From NCBI GenBank assembly GCA_018816095.1, contig JAHIWP010000031.1:1-53013 (forward strand): a DNA stretch of 53,013 nucleotides, read 5' to 3'. The position numbers and the translations under genes are program-made. Source of the DNA: Gammaproteobacteria bacterium (GTDB taxonomy: Bacteria > Pseudomonadota > Gammaproteobacteria > Pseudomonadales > Pseudomonadaceae). Position 1 is the first letter of the stretch, and every line of letters begins with the position of its first letter. Below, piece by piece: positions 1 through 9,599 of this stretch. The notes beneath the pieces were generated by a model that made no database searches, was not told where the DNA came from, and saw only the letters and a list, made by a program, of their open reading frames with translations.

Positions 1-50
1 GCCTGCGCTCGCGTCAGATAAACGCCCCAACGGCTCCTGAGGTGTAAGAA

Positions 51-932
<882 letters not shown>

Positions 933-941
933 GACCACACT

Positions 942-978
942 GTAGGATGGGCCCAGCCGCGCAGCGCGCGATACCCAT
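942..978. repeat. REP-like intergenic palindrome
   Basis: GTAGGATGGG followed by GC-rich inverted sequence (CCGCGCAGCGCGCG) and TACCCAT: the two ends pair imperfectly. This is the style of the REP-like intergenic repeats common in Pseudomonas, and the GTAGG(A/G)TGGG core recurs near 26857. It lies between aguB and aguA. Confidence 0.45.
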
Positions 979-1043
979 AATGACCCACGATGGCTAGCGC
1001 TAAGCTAACCCCATCCGATTACGCTCAATGTTTTGGTGAACCA

Positions 1044-2150
1044 ATGACAACCCTCAACAGCACCCCACGCGCCGACGGTTTCCGCATGCCTGCCGAATGG
1101 GAACCCCATAGCCAGACATGGATGGTCTGGCCCGAACGCCCGGACAACTGGCGCCTGGGCGGTAAGCCGGCGCAAGCCGCGTTTACCACCGTGGCCAGAG
1201 CGATTGCCGAATTCGAGCCAGTGACCGTTGGGGTATCCGCCGGGCAGTACGAAAACGCCTGCGAGCGCCTGAGCCACAGCAACATTCGTGTGGTGGAAAT
1301 CACCACCGACGACGCCTGGGTACGCGATACCGGACCAACCTTTGTGACCAACAACAGCGGCGAAGTGCGCGGCGTGGACTGGGCGTTCAACGCCTGGGGC
1401 GGCCTCAACGGTGGCCTATACGCCAACTGGGTGCGCGATGACCAGGTGGCACGCAAGATCCTGCAGCTCGAAGGCTGCGCGCGCTATCGCACCGATGAGC
1501 TGATCCTCGAAGGCGGCTCCATCCATGTGGATGGTGAAGGCACCCTGATCACCACCGAAGAATGCCTGCTCAACCCAAACCGCAACCCACACCTGAGCCG
1601 CGGACAGGTTGAACAGTACTTGGCCGATCATCTGGCCATCGACACGGTGATCTGGCTGCCAGACGGCCTGTTCAACGACGAAACGGACGGCCACGTCGAC
1701 AACTTCTGCTGCTACGTGCGCCCCGGCGAAGTGCTGCTGGCCTGGACTGACGACGCCAACGACCCTAACTACCCGCGCTGCCAGGCCGCCATGCGCGTGC
1801 TGGAGAGTGCCCGTGATGCCAAAGGCCGCCAGCTGATCGTGCACAAGATGCCGATTCCGGGCCCGCTGCATGCGAGCGCCGAAGAATGTGAAGGCGTCGA
1901 TCTGGCCGCAGGCAGCCAGGAGCGCGACCCGTCAATCCGCCTGGCGGGTTCCTACGTCAACTTCCTGATCGTCAACGGCGGCATCATCGCGCCCAGCTTT
2001 GACGACCCAATGGACGCCGAAGCAGAAGCCATCCTGCAGCGCCTGTTCCCGCAGCACCGCATCGTCATGGTGCCGGGCCGGGAGATCCTCTTGGGCGGCG
2101 GCAATATCCACTGCATTACCCAGCAGCAACCAGCGCCGCAACACGGCTAA
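1044..2150 (+). CDS. aguA: agmatine deiminase
   Basis: Hydrolyses agmatine to N-carbamoylputrescine and ammonia (peptidyl-arginine deiminase/guanidino-hydrolase fold, cytoplasmic). From ATG 1044 the product is 368 residues, the length I recall for the P. aeruginosa enzyme, and GGTGA stands just upstream; an earlier in-frame ATG at 990 has no ribosome site. The catalytic cysteine is Cys357 in GGGNIHCIT. Other family motifs are [21 protein letters not shown] and ETDGHVDN. The gene is intact although its partner aguB is interrupted, so N-carbamoylputrescine would accumulate or need another amidase. A GC-rich hairpin lies just after the stop. Confidence 0.95.
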   Translation: MTTLNSTPRADGFRMPAEWEPHSQTWMVWPERPDNWRLGGKPAQAAFTTVARAIAEFEPVTVGVSAGQYENACERLSHSNIRVVEITTDDAWVRDTGPTFVTNNSGEVRGVDWAFNAWGGLNGGLYANWVRDDQVARKILQLEGCARYRTDELILEGGSIHVDGEGTLITTEECLLNPNRNPHLSRGQVEQYLADHLAIDTVIWLPDGLFNDETDGHVDNFCCYVRPGEVLLAWTDDANDPNYPRCQAAMRVLESARDAKGRQLIVHKMPIPGPLHASAEECEGVDLAAGSQERDPSIRLAGSYVNFLIVNGGIIAPSFDDPMDAEAEAILQRLFPQHRIVMVPGREILLGGGNIHCITQQQPAPQHG

Positions 2151-2157
2151 GGGTAAA

Positions 2158-2182
2158 CGCCCGGCCTAGGCCGGGCGCTTGC
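2158..2182 (+). terminator. probable terminator after aguA
   Basis: A perfect 20-base palindrome (CGCCCGGCCT / AGGCCGGGCG, 2158-2177) begins 7 bases after the aguA stop. The T tract is weak (CTTGC), so termination efficiency is uncertain. Confidence 0.5.
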
Positions 2183-2251
2183 TAACGGCCGGTGGGCAGC
2201 CACTGCGCAAGCAAATGCCTGCGTCACAATGTGAGTGTTATTCTCACACGC

Positions 2252-3892
2252 ATGAAATCATCCTCGCCCCCTTCCAGTGACAACGCGTCCCACGCCAGCC
2301 TCTCAGACTCCAACGCCATCATTCAGGCGCTGGCCAGCGGCAAGAATAAACGCGTGCGTAAACTGCTGGCGCGTATGCACCCCGGCAAAATCGCGGCGCT
2401 GCTGGAGCTGCTTGATACTGAGCAGCGCCAGCAGCTCTGGCAGCAGACCGGCCCCGAGCTGGAAGAACGCACCCTGCATCACCTGAGCCCCAGCCTGCGC
2501 GCACAGTTAGCCGGTGACGCAGCTGAGACCATAACCCCCCACGACGAAACCGACAGCGCCGCGAGTAGCCAACTGGAAGCGGTACGCCAGGCGCTGGCGC
2601 AGGGCAAACTCAAACGCCTGGGCAAAGTGCTGCACCGCATGCACCCCGCCAAAGTCGCCGGTTTGCTGGAAGCCTTGCCACCGGTAGAGCGTCATCACGC
2701 CTGGAGCATGGTAGAGACCGAGCGGGCGGGCAAAGTCCTCACCTACCTGCATGACGAGATCCGCACCGCACTGGCCCGGGAACTCGACCCGGAAGACCTG
2801 ATCGCCGCCACCGCTGAGCTTGAACTGGATGACCGCGTCGACCTGATCCAGGCCTTGCCTGCCGATCTGGGTAACCAGCTGCTGCACGCCAGCAGCACGG
2901 CGCAGCGCCAGCAGCTTGAGTCGATGCTGTCCTACCCCGAGGATTCGGCCGGCGGCCTGATGAACGCCGACCCGATTCAGGTGCGCGCCGATGTCACTGC
3001 CAGCGCAGTGCTGCGCTACTTACGCCTGCTCGAGCGCTTGCCGCCGCAAACGGACCTGTTGATGGTGGTTGACCGCAAGGGCCATTACCAAGGCGCCTTG
3101 CGACTTAGCGAACTGGTCACGGCCGATCTTGAGCAACGCGTCAGCGAGCTGATGCACCACGACATCGCCGGCATTGCCGTAACCACCAGCGGCAATGAGG
3201 TGGCCCAGCTGTTCCAGGATCACGACCTGCTTTCTGCGCCCGTGGTGGATGAACACAACCGGTTGCTCGGGCGCATCACCGTGGACGATGTCATCGACTT
3301 GATCCGTGAAGACTCCGACCGCGCCTTGATGCACATGGCCGGTTTGAACGATGAAGCCGACATCTTCGCCCCGGTGCTGGTCAGTTCTCGCCGCCGCGCC
3401 GTTTGGCTGGGCATCAACCTGCTCACCGCGTTCAGTGCCGCCTGGGTGATTGGCTTATTTCAGGCCACCCTTGAGCAACTGGTGGCCCTGGCCGTACTGA
3501 TGCCGATTGTCGCCAGCATGGGCGGCATTGCCGGCAGCCAGACCTTGACCCTGGTGATCCGCGGCCTGGCCCTGGGCCAAGTGCAGAAAGGCAATATCCG
3601 CCTCCTGCTCAACCGCGAACTGGGCATCTCAATACTCAACGGAATCTTGTGGTCGATCGTCATCGCCTTGCTGGCGGTGTGGTGGTTCGGCAATTGGGGG
3701 ATTGGCGCCGTACTCGGCGCGGCTATTCTGCTCAATTTGCTGTGCGCTGCACTGGCGGGCTGGGCGATACCGCTGTTGCTCGATCGCATGGGCATCGACC
3801 CAGCCTTGGCTGGCAGCGTGATCCTGACCACGGTGACGGATGTCGTCGGCTTCTTCGCCTTTCTCGGCCTGGCCACGGTGCTGCTGCTCTAA
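2252..3892 (+). CDS. mgtE: MgtE-family magnesium transporter with a doubled N domain
   Basis: Mg2+ channel/transporter of the inner membrane. Order: two N-domain copies, a CBS pair (about residues 225-345), then five membrane helices to the end. The first N-domain segment (ALASGKNKRVRKLLARMHPG) is clearly similar to a second one about 90 codons later (ALAQGKLKRLGKVLHRMHPA), which makes the protein about 546 residues against roughly 450-480 for ordinary MgtE. The start is uncertain: ATG 2252 is preferred over ATG 2192 because the N domain begins soon after it, but neither has a good ribosome site. The N and CBS domains sense cytosolic Mg2+ in characterised members. It ends at a strong bidirectional terminator facing the chemoreceptor-like gene. 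Confidence 0.88.
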   Translation: MKSSSPPSSDNASHASLSDSNAIIQALASGKNKRVRKLLARMHPGKIAALLELLDTEQRQQLWQQTGPELEERTLHHLSPSLRAQLAGDAAETITPHDETDSAASSQLEAVRQALAQGKLKRLGKVLHRMHPAKVAGLLEALPPVERHHAWSMVETERAGKVLTYLHDEIRTALARELDPEDLIAATAELELDDRVDLIQALPADLGNQLLHASSTAQRQQLESMLSYPEDSAGGLMNADPIQVRADVTASAVLRYLRLLERLPPQTDLLMVVDRKGHYQGALRLSELVTADLEQRVSELMHHDIAGIAVTTSGNEVAQLFQDHDLLSAPVVDEHNRLLGRITVDDVIDLIREDSDRALMHMAGLNDEADIFAPVLVSSRRRAVWLGINLLTAFSAAWVIGLFQATLEQLVALAVLMPIVASMGGIAGSQTLTLVIRGLALGQVQKGNIRLLLNRELGISILNGILWSIVIALLAVWWFGNWGIGAVLGAAILLNLLCAALAGWAIPLLLDRMGIDPALAGSVILTTVTDVVGFFAFLGLATVLLL

Positions 3893-3922
3893 CCGGACGC
3901 CGCCATGGCCAGTAAGGCCCAC

Positions 3923-3958
3923 AAAGAAAACGCCCAGCTTATGCTGGGCGTTTTCTTT
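3923..3958. terminator. bidirectional terminator, mgtE / PAS-PAS-MCP
   Basis: AAAGAAAACGCCCAGCtt / atGCTGGGCGTTTTCTTT: long stem with A and T tracts on the two sides, between converging genes. The last bases touch the stop codon of the minus-strand gene. Confidence 0.9.
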
Positions 3959-5271
3959 AGTCCTGCATGGCCTGAGTAAACTGGCCGATGGCGTCAACCA
4001 CACGCTGCGCCTCATCGCGGATTTCCAGCATCACCTCACCGGCTTTGCTGGCCAGCAGTACCCCCTCTTCCGCCCTCTGCTTGCTGCCATCCATGCCTTC
4101 AACTGCCTTTAGCGCCAGCTCATGGTTCAGGCGCACCACCTCATTGATCTCGACGGTAGCCTGGCTGGTTCGCGCGGCGAGGTTACGCACCTCATCGGCC
4201 ACCACCGCAAAACCACGGCCTTGCTCACCTGCGCGCGCCGCTTCAATGGCCGCATTCAGCGCCAGCAAATTGGTTTGCTCGGCAATCCCGCGGATTACCT
4301 GGACGATACTGCTGATGCGTTCTGACTGCGTGCTCAAGGCTTCGATGTTGCTGGCAACCCGCGCCAGCTCATCGGCAATCCCGCGCACCACCTGCACGGT
4401 TTGCTCGACCGTTTCCGAGCCTTTGATCGCACTCGCATCGGTTTCCTGAGCAATATCGAAGGCCAATTGGGCCGCCGCCGATTCCGCCTCCCGGTGCTCA
4501 ATCTGAGCGGTGACATCACTGGCAAACTTGACCACCCCATAGAACCGGCCAGCGGCGTCATACAGCGGGTTATAGGTCGCGCGTAACCACACCACCCGCC
4601 CGCTCTTGGACACCCGCTTAAAGAGGTCAGAGATAAACTCACCCCGATTCAGCCGCTGCCAGAAGCGTCTATAGCCCTCACTGCTGGCCTCTTCACGGTC
4701 GCAAAACTGGCGATGGTGCTTGCCACGGATCTCCTCTAGGCGATAGCCCATGGTGGCGAGGAAGTTCTCATTGGCATGCTGCACCTCGCCGGCCAGGTTG
4801 AACTCGACAACGGCGGTGGAGCGGTTGATCGCATTCAGATAGCTTTCGTGCTGATGCTCGGCATGCATACGCGCGGTGATATCGGCGGCCAACTTGATCA
4901 CCTTGCTGACCTGGCCCTGAGCATTGCGCACCGGCAGGTAGCTGGCTTCCAGCCAGACTTCGCGCCCGTCCTTGGCAATGCGCAGATAGCGATCACTGAA
5001 ACTTTCCCATTGGCCAAACGCGCCAGAACTGCGTGTAGGTCGGGCTGGCCAGCTGTTCTTTGGAACAGAACAAACGATGATGCTGGCCGCGCAGCTCCTC
5101 CAGGCGATAGCCCATGACGGCAAGAAAAGGCTCATTGGCATCGATAATCTCACCCTGAGCGGTGAACTCGATCATCGCAAAGGTGCGGCGGATCGCACCT
5201 AGTACCTCTTTGCTCACTACCAAGTCCTGTTGGCACTGCTGTAATTCACCGCGAAGACGCGATCCGAACAT
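3957..5271 (-). pseudogene. PAS-PAS methyl-accepting chemotaxis-like protein (BdlA-like), frameshifted
   Basis: Soluble signal transducer with two PAS domains and a short MCP signalling domain, like BdlA, the biofilm-dispersion protein of P. aeruginosa. The start is ATG 5271 after GAGGTCGAT. PAS1 runs from [12 protein letters not shown] to TYTQFW (base about 5022); the frame then breaks. It resumes as [10 protein letters not shown] from about base 5007, continues through PAS1, PAS2 ([33 protein letters not shown]) and the MCP core ([20 protein letters not shown]), and ends at 3957. Restoring one G in each of two short G runs about 15 bases apart gives FWARLANGESFSD, exactly what the family predicts. 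No membrane helix is present. Real decay or two homopolymer errors. Confidence 0.8.
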
Positions 5272-5379
5272 ATCGACCTCTAGGAAAGCAAAGAATCTGC
5301 AGGGCAAGGTGGCGCTCGGTCACAGCCTGCAGTTGATCAAGCTATCGACTGGCCACAGATAATATGTAGCCCAGTTTCA

Positions 5380-7098
5380 CTAAGACTCTAGGGCGCGCAG
5401 GACGCTTTCCGGATCAAGGGTACAGAGCGCTTGGTATTGACTGAGGAACACTTGCCCGCCAAAGCGTTCTAGAAAGTCCGAACGCTGCAAGCGGTCCATC
5501 ACCGGACCTTTGACTTCAGACAGATGCAGTTGCACCTCGGCACTCTTCAGTTGCTCGGCAATCGCCTCCAGCGCGTCCAGCGCACTGGCATCAATCTGGT
5601 TGACCCCGGAGCAAATCAACACCAAATGGCGCACTTCAGGGCTCACGGCAATCAGCTCACCGATGCGCGCTTCCAGGTAACGGGCATTCGGGAAGTACAG
5701 GCTTTCATCAACCCGCAACGACAGCACGCTCGGGCTCTGCACCGTGTCATAACGCTGAATATTGCGAAAATGCTGGCTCCCCGGCACCTGCCCAACCACC
5801 GCCATGTGCGGCCGACTGGTGCGCCACAGAAACAACAACAGCGACAGGCAAACGCCGAGCATGATGCCGGCCTCGACCCCTTGCAGCAGAACGCCGAAAA
5901 AGGTGGCCAACTGCGCCCCGCCCTCGGCTTTTGAGTAACGCCAGGTGTGGCGCAGGGTCGACACATCCACCAGGCCGATCACCGCCACCAGAATGCTCGC
6001 TGCCAAGACCGCCTGCGGCAGGTGGCGCAATACCGGAGCCAGGCCCAGCACTGCTGCCAGCATCAAGCCCGCGGCAAAAATCCCCACCAGCGGCGTGGCC
6101 ATATTGCTCTGCCGCGCCACCGCCGAACGGGAAAAGCTCGCTGCCACCGGCATGCCGCCACTGAAAGCCGAGGCCACGTTGGCCGCACCCTGGCCGAGCA
6201 ACTCAAGATCAGGGCTGATCAGCTGACGCTTGCGCATGGCTAAACTCTGGGCAATCGAGATTGACTCAACAAATCCCACCAGAGCAATCAGCAGCGCGGC
6301 GGGCAGCAGTTCACGCAACAAGCCCAGCTGCAAGTTTGGCAGGCCCAAGGTCGGCAACCCGACCGGCACCTGCCCCACCACTTTGACCCCGTGCGCTTCC
6401 AGCTGCAGCAGCGCCCCCAAGGCCATCGCCAACAGCATCACCAGCAAGGCGCTCAGTTGTTTCACCCGCAACGCCCAAGCGGTCGGCACGCCTAACACAC
6501 TGAGGTTGCGCAGCAGCACCAGCAGCACCAGGCTCGCTCCCCCCAACAGCAAGGTCGGACGATGGACGGCTGGCAGCTGGGCATACAACGCCGGCAGCAC
6601 CTGCGGCAGGGTCAGGCCATCGGCTGACACGCCCAAGATATAGCGCAGCTGGCTGACGGCTATGAGTACCGCGACACCACTGACAAACCCGGAGATCACC
6701 GGATGGCTGAGAAAGTTGGCCACAAAGCCCAGGCGCAACAGCCCCATCAACAGCAGCATTACGCCGACCAACAGGGTTAGCCCCACGGCGGCGGCGCTAT
6801 AGGCGGCACTGCCAGCGACCGCGATGGGTGCCAGCGCTGCCGCAGTCATCAATGCCAAGACGGCCACCGGCCCGAATGACAGGGCCACCCCAGGGCTTGC
6901 GCCAATCAGCGCATACACCACCAATGGCAAAATACTCGCGTACATCCCCGCCACAGCCGGCAAACCGGCCAGTTGCGCATAGGCCAGCGCTTGCGGCACC
7001 AACAACAGGCAAATAAGGCAGGCCGCCAATAGGTCACGGACCGCCTGGCTGCGGTCGTATTCACGCAGGGTTTTCAGCAGCGGCCACTTATAAAACAT
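5380..7098 (-). CDS. SulP-family anion transporter with STAS domain
   Basis: Inner-membrane anion permease of the SulP/SLC26 family, 572 residues: about 10-14 membrane segments in the first 420 residues, containing the family signature near YAQLAGLPAVAGMYASILP, then a cytoplasmic STAS domain (about 440-560, with IDASALDALEAIAEQL). Substrates in the family are sulfate, bicarbonate and related anions. It is the last gene of the bigR-type sulfur operon; its ATG lies inside the end of the upstream hydrolase gene (11-base overlap), so it is probably translationally coupled. The context suggests export or uptake of sulfite, thiosulfate or sulfate produced by persulfide oxidation; that is inference. 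Confidence 0.88.
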   Translation of the reverse strand: MFYKWPLLKTLREYDRSQAVRDLLAACLICLLLVPQALAYAQLAGLPAVAGMYASILPLVVYALIGASPGVALSFGPVAVLALMTAAALAPIAVAGSAAYSAAAVGLTLLVGVMLLLMGLLRLGFVANFLSHPVISGFVSGVAVLIAVSQLRYILGVSADGLTLPQVLPALYAQLPAVHRPTLLLGGASLVLLVLLRNLSVLGVPTAWALRVKQLSALLVMLLAMALGALLQLEAHGVKVVGQVPVGLPTLGLPNLQLGLLRELLPAALLIALVGFVESISIAQSLAMRKRQLISPDLELLGQGAANVASAFSGGMPVAASFSRSAVARQSNMATPLVGIFAAGLMLAAVLGLAPVLRHLPQAVLAASILVAVIGLVDVSTLRHTWRYSKAEGGAQLATFFGVLLQGVEAGIMLGVCLSLLLFLWRTSRPHMAVVGQVPGSQHFRNIQRYDTVQSPSVLSLRVDESLYFPNARYLEARIGELIAVSPEVRHLVLICSGVNQIDASALDALEAIAEQLKSAEVQLHLSEVKGPVMDRLQRSDFLERFGGQVFLSQYQALCTLDPESVLRALES

Positions 7099-7951
7099 TC
7101 AACGGCACCTTGAGGTAACGCACGCCATTGTCTTCGGCAGGCGGCAAATGGCCGGCGCGCATATTCACCTGCACCGCCGGCAGCATCAGCGCCGGCATCC
7201 CCAGGGTGGCATCGCGCGCCTGGCGCATGGCGACAAATGCCTCTTCATCGATACCTTGATGCACATGCACGTTGTGCGCGCGCTGCTCAGCCACCGTGGT
7301 TTGATAACAGTGCTGCTCCCGTCCTTGGGCCAAGTAATCGTGGCACATAAACAGCCGAGTGCTGCCCGGCAGGGTAAACAGCTTGGCTATCGAGCGGTAC
7401 AGCGTGCGCGCATCACCACCGGGGAAATCACACCGGGCGGTGCCGTAATCCGGCATAAACAGGGTGTCACCGACGAATGCCGCATCGCCGATCAAGTAGG
7501 TCATGCAGGCGGGCGTGTGCCCAGGCGTATGCAGTGCGCGGGCCTGCAGTGTACCGATTTGAAAGGCCTGGTCATCCTGGAACAGCTGGTCAAATTGGCG
7601 GCCATCAACGGCAAACTCACTGCCGGCGTTGAACAACTTACCGAAGGTGTTTTGCACGGTGCGGATCTGCTCGCCAATCGCCAAGCGGCCGCCCAGAGCC
7701 GCCTTGAGATAGGGCGCAGCCGACAGGTGATCGGCATGCACGTGGGTTTCCAGCAGCCACTGCACACTGAGGCCCTGCTCGCGCACGACGCTGATCAACT
7801 TATCGGCACTGGCGTAGTTGGTGCGGCCGGCCGCCGCGTCATAGTCGAGCACCGAGTCGATAATCGCGCACTGCGCGGTGGCCGGATCGCTGACGATATA
7901 GCTGTAAGTGGATGTACTGGGGTCGAAAAAAGCCTGGATGAGCGGTGACAT
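7088..7951 (-). CDS. blh: MBL-fold hydrolase, persulfide dioxygenase-like (Blh type)
   Basis: Metallo-beta-lactamase-fold enzyme of the ETHE1/Blh group, expected to be an iron-dependent sulfur dioxygenase that oxidises glutathione persulfide to sulfite. Metal ligands are in THVHADH (HxHxDH), HTPGHTPACMTYL and the Asp in FVGDTLFMPD; the later His is in FMCHDY. Length is 287 residues from ATG 7951, preceded by CTGGAG at good spacing; an earlier ATG 24 bases upstream lacks a ribosome site. There is no fused rhodanese domain. The bigR operons of Xylella and Agrobacterium contain the same enzyme next to the same regulator and membrane proteins. Confidence 0.88.
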   Translation of the reverse strand: MSPLIQAFFDPSTSTYSYIVSDPATAQCAIIDSVLDYDAAAGRTNYASADKLISVVREQGLSVQWLLETHVHADHLSAAPYLKAALGGRLAIGEQIRTVQNTFGKLFNAGSEFAVDGRQFDQLFQDDQAFQIGTLQARALHTPGHTPACMTYLIGDAAFVGDTLFMPDYGTARCDFPGGDARTLYRSIAKLFTLPGSTRLFMCHDYLAQGREQHCYQTTVAEQRAHNVHVHQGIDEEAFVAMRQARDATLGMPALMLPAVQVNMRAGHLPPAEDNGVRYLKVPLNVL

Positions 7952-7996
7952 GACAACTCCAGCCCGACCGGCCAAGCCGGTCAGTATTGCGGTGGG

Positions 7997-8188
7997 TTAA
8001 CGCTTGATTTTGCAGGTGTTAATGCCTAACAGCGAATACGCCGGGCACGTTCGAAACAGCCCGGTGGCCAGTGGTACGAGGCCAATCAGGCCCCACCAGC
8101 CAATCGCGCCGCTGAGACTCAAGCCGATCAAAATAAGGCCTACGGCAATGCGTAGGGCGCGGTCGAAGGTGCCAATATTTGCTTTCAT
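7997..8188 (-). CDS. small DUF2892-type membrane protein
   Basis: A 63-residue protein with two hydrophobic segments separated by a short turn and a conserved N-terminal pattern (NIGTFDRALRIAVGL) typical of DUF2892, the membrane tail found on YgaP-type rhodaneses. It carries two cysteines (FRTCPAYSLLGINTCKI). The ATG at 8188 follows GGGAGATCACG. Function unknown; its position between the YedE and Blh genes supports a part in sulfane-sulfur handling at the membrane. Confidence 0.85.
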   Translation of the reverse strand: MKANIGTFDRALRIAVGLILIGLSLSGAIGWWGLIGLVPLATGLFRTCPAYSLLGINTCKIKR

Positions 8189-8208
8189 CGTGATCTCCCG
8201 ATCCTCAC

Positions 8209-8625
8209 TCAGCTGCGCTGGCGTTCCAGCGCAGCAAACACAATCATCCCCGCCAGCATCGCGGCCACGAAGACCAGCACCTGCCACTGCCCGGTCAACA
8301 GCAGTGCCACCGCAGGGCCTGGGCAGATCCCGGCAATCCCCCAGCCCACGCCAAACAGCAGGCTACCGCCGATCAACCGACGGTCCAATTCACGCTTGCC
8401 GGGTAACTGCATCGGCGCGCTAAGCAGGCTGGTGCGCTGCACGCGCGCCCAACTAAAGGGCAAAAACGCCACGCCAATCGCCGCCGCCATGACCAGCGCC
8501 AGCGAAGGATCCCAGGCGCCCGCCAGGTCGAGAAAGGCCAGTACTTTGGCCGGGTTAGCCATACCCGCTGTCAGCAGGCCGATGCCGAAAATCACACCGG
8601 CGAGAAACGCCATCAATTTGCGCAT
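8209..8625 (-). CDS. YeeE/YedE-family half-transporter (PmpB-like, DUF6691)
   Basis: Hydrophobic 138-residue protein with four predicted membrane helices and the conserved GGSLLFGVGWGIAGICPGPA segment, whose Cys is typical of this sulfur-transport family. It starts at ATG 8625 after AGGAG, two bases beyond the stop of the other half-transporter, so the two are probably made together and act as one unit. Members of the family (TsuA/YeeE, PmpAB) move thiosulfate or other sulfur compounds across the inner membrane. Confidence 0.87.
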   Translation of the reverse strand: MRKLMAFLAGVIFGIGLLTAGMANPAKVLAFLDLAGAWDPSLALVMAAAIGVAFLPFSWARVQRTSLLSAPMQLPGKRELDRRLIGGSLLFGVGWGIAGICPGPAVALLLTGQWQVLVFVAAMLAGMIVFAALERQRS

Positions 8626-8627
8626 GC

Positions 8628-9059
8628 TCAGGCTCCTAGCAGGTGACGTAAGACAAACACGGTGGCAAAGCCCGCTGCCATAAAACTCAGAGTGGCCGCC
8701 AATGAGCGTGGCGATAACCGCGACAAACCGCAGACGCCATGGCCACTGGTGCAACCCGAGCCATAGCGGGTGCCGATGCCGACCAGCAAACCAGCGACTA
8801 TCAGTGCCAACCAGCCCGTTTGAATCTCAATGGCAGGCAGCTCGCTAAACAGCTGCCAAAGCAACGGCGCAAGCAGGATGCCGAGTAGAAACAGGGCCTT
8901 TTCGCCGCGCCCCTCAGCGGTGCCCAGCAGGCTGCCGAGCAGACCGCTAATACCCGCCACCCGGCCATTCATCACGGCAAACAGACTCGCCGCCAGGCCG
9001 ATCAGCGCACCGCCGGCCAAGGCGCTCCAGGGCGTGAAGTTGTACCAGTCAATCGTCAT
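8628..9059 (-). CDS. YeeE/YedE-family half-transporter (PmpA-like)
   Basis: A 143-residue membrane protein with about four helices and the signature [20 protein letters not shown], which has two cysteines in the positions used by YeeE-type thiosulfate/sulfur transporters. Its ATG shares one base with the TAA of the upstream regulator gene (TAATG), a standard coupling arrangement. With the neighbouring YedE half it forms the two-subunit transporter usual in bigR operons. Confidence 0.88.
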   Translation of the reverse strand: MTIDWYNFTPWSALAGGALIGLAASLFAVMNGRVAGISGLLGSLLGTAEGRGEKALFLLGILLAPLLWQLFSELPAIEIQTGWLALIVAGLLVGIGTRYGSGCTSGHGVCGLSRLSPRSLAATLSFMAAGFATVFVLRHLLGA

Positions 9060-9382
9060 TATTCGGTACCTGCGCAGAACACTTGATAAAGGGTATTGAT
9101 CACCGCTAACGCCGCCGGGCTGCTGATGCAGTAATAGATTAGTTTGCCCTCGCGACGGGTCTCCACGAGGCCCTCACGGCGCAGCACAGCTAACTGCTGC
9201 GACAAGGTGGGCTGCTGAATACCGAGCAGCGCCTCCAATTCGCTGACATTGCGCTCGCCCTGGGACAGCTGACACAGCAACAACAGCCGATCCGGATTGC
9301 CCAGCGCTTTGAGTAATTGCCCTGCAGCCTCTGCATTGGCACGCAACTGCTGAATATCGAATGGCGTTTCGTCTGTGTTCAT
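9059..9382 (-). CDS. bigR: ArsR-family persulfide-responsive repressor (BigR/SqrR-like)
   Basis: Winged-helix repressor of 107 residues (ATG 9382). The recognition helix region is [29 protein letters not shown]. Two cysteines stand at the BigR/SqrR positions, in [11 protein letters not shown] and IYYCISSPA; in characterised members they form a tetrasulfide or disulfide on persulfide exposure and release DNA. It is the first gene of a six-gene leftward operon of sulfur transporters, a persulfide dioxygenase-like enzyme and SulP, and probably represses the AT-rich promoter just upstream. Confidence 0.87.
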   Translation of the reverse strand: MNTDETPFDIQQLRANAEAAGQLLKALGNPDRLLLLCQLSQGERNVSELEALLGIQQPTLSQQLAVLRREGLVETRREGKLIYYCISSPAALAVINTLYQVFCAGTE

Positions 9383-9436
9383 GGACTGCGACTCAATTAA
9401 GATAAATACAATCTATTCTTTTATATATTGAATGGC
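9383..9436 (-). promoter_or_regulatory. promoter/operator region of the bigR operon
   Basis: An AT-rich stretch in GC-rich surroundings; on the minus strand it reads CAATATATAAAAGAATAG, then ATTGTATTTATC. BigR-type proteins bind AT-rich dyads over their own promoter. I cannot fix the -10, -35 or half-sites with certainty. Confidence 0.4.
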
Positions 9437-9520
9437 AAGCCCCACCGTTCAGCCTATGTAGACCCACCTAACCTTGAGCCGCGCCGTTACAGCGCCCGCT
9501 AATGGCTAAATGGCGCGCAC

Positions 9521-9550
9521 AAAAAACCCGGAACACGGTCCGGGTTTTTT
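9521..9550 (-). terminator. terminator after the porin gene
   Basis: AAAAAACCCGGA / acacgg / TCCGGGTTTTTT; a strong symmetric hairpin 50 bases beyond the porin stop. It could also act on the plus strand, where no gene is seen. Confidence 0.85.
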
Positions 9551-9599
9551 GTTCTGCTTAGGCCGCGCGTGGATAACCGCTCAACCTGTTACCGCGCGA

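Noticed and set aside
990-1043. Longer start for aguA at ATG 990
   Set aside because: No ribosome site and the added 18 residues overlap the REP-like tail; ATG 1044 gives the standard 368 residues and Cys357.
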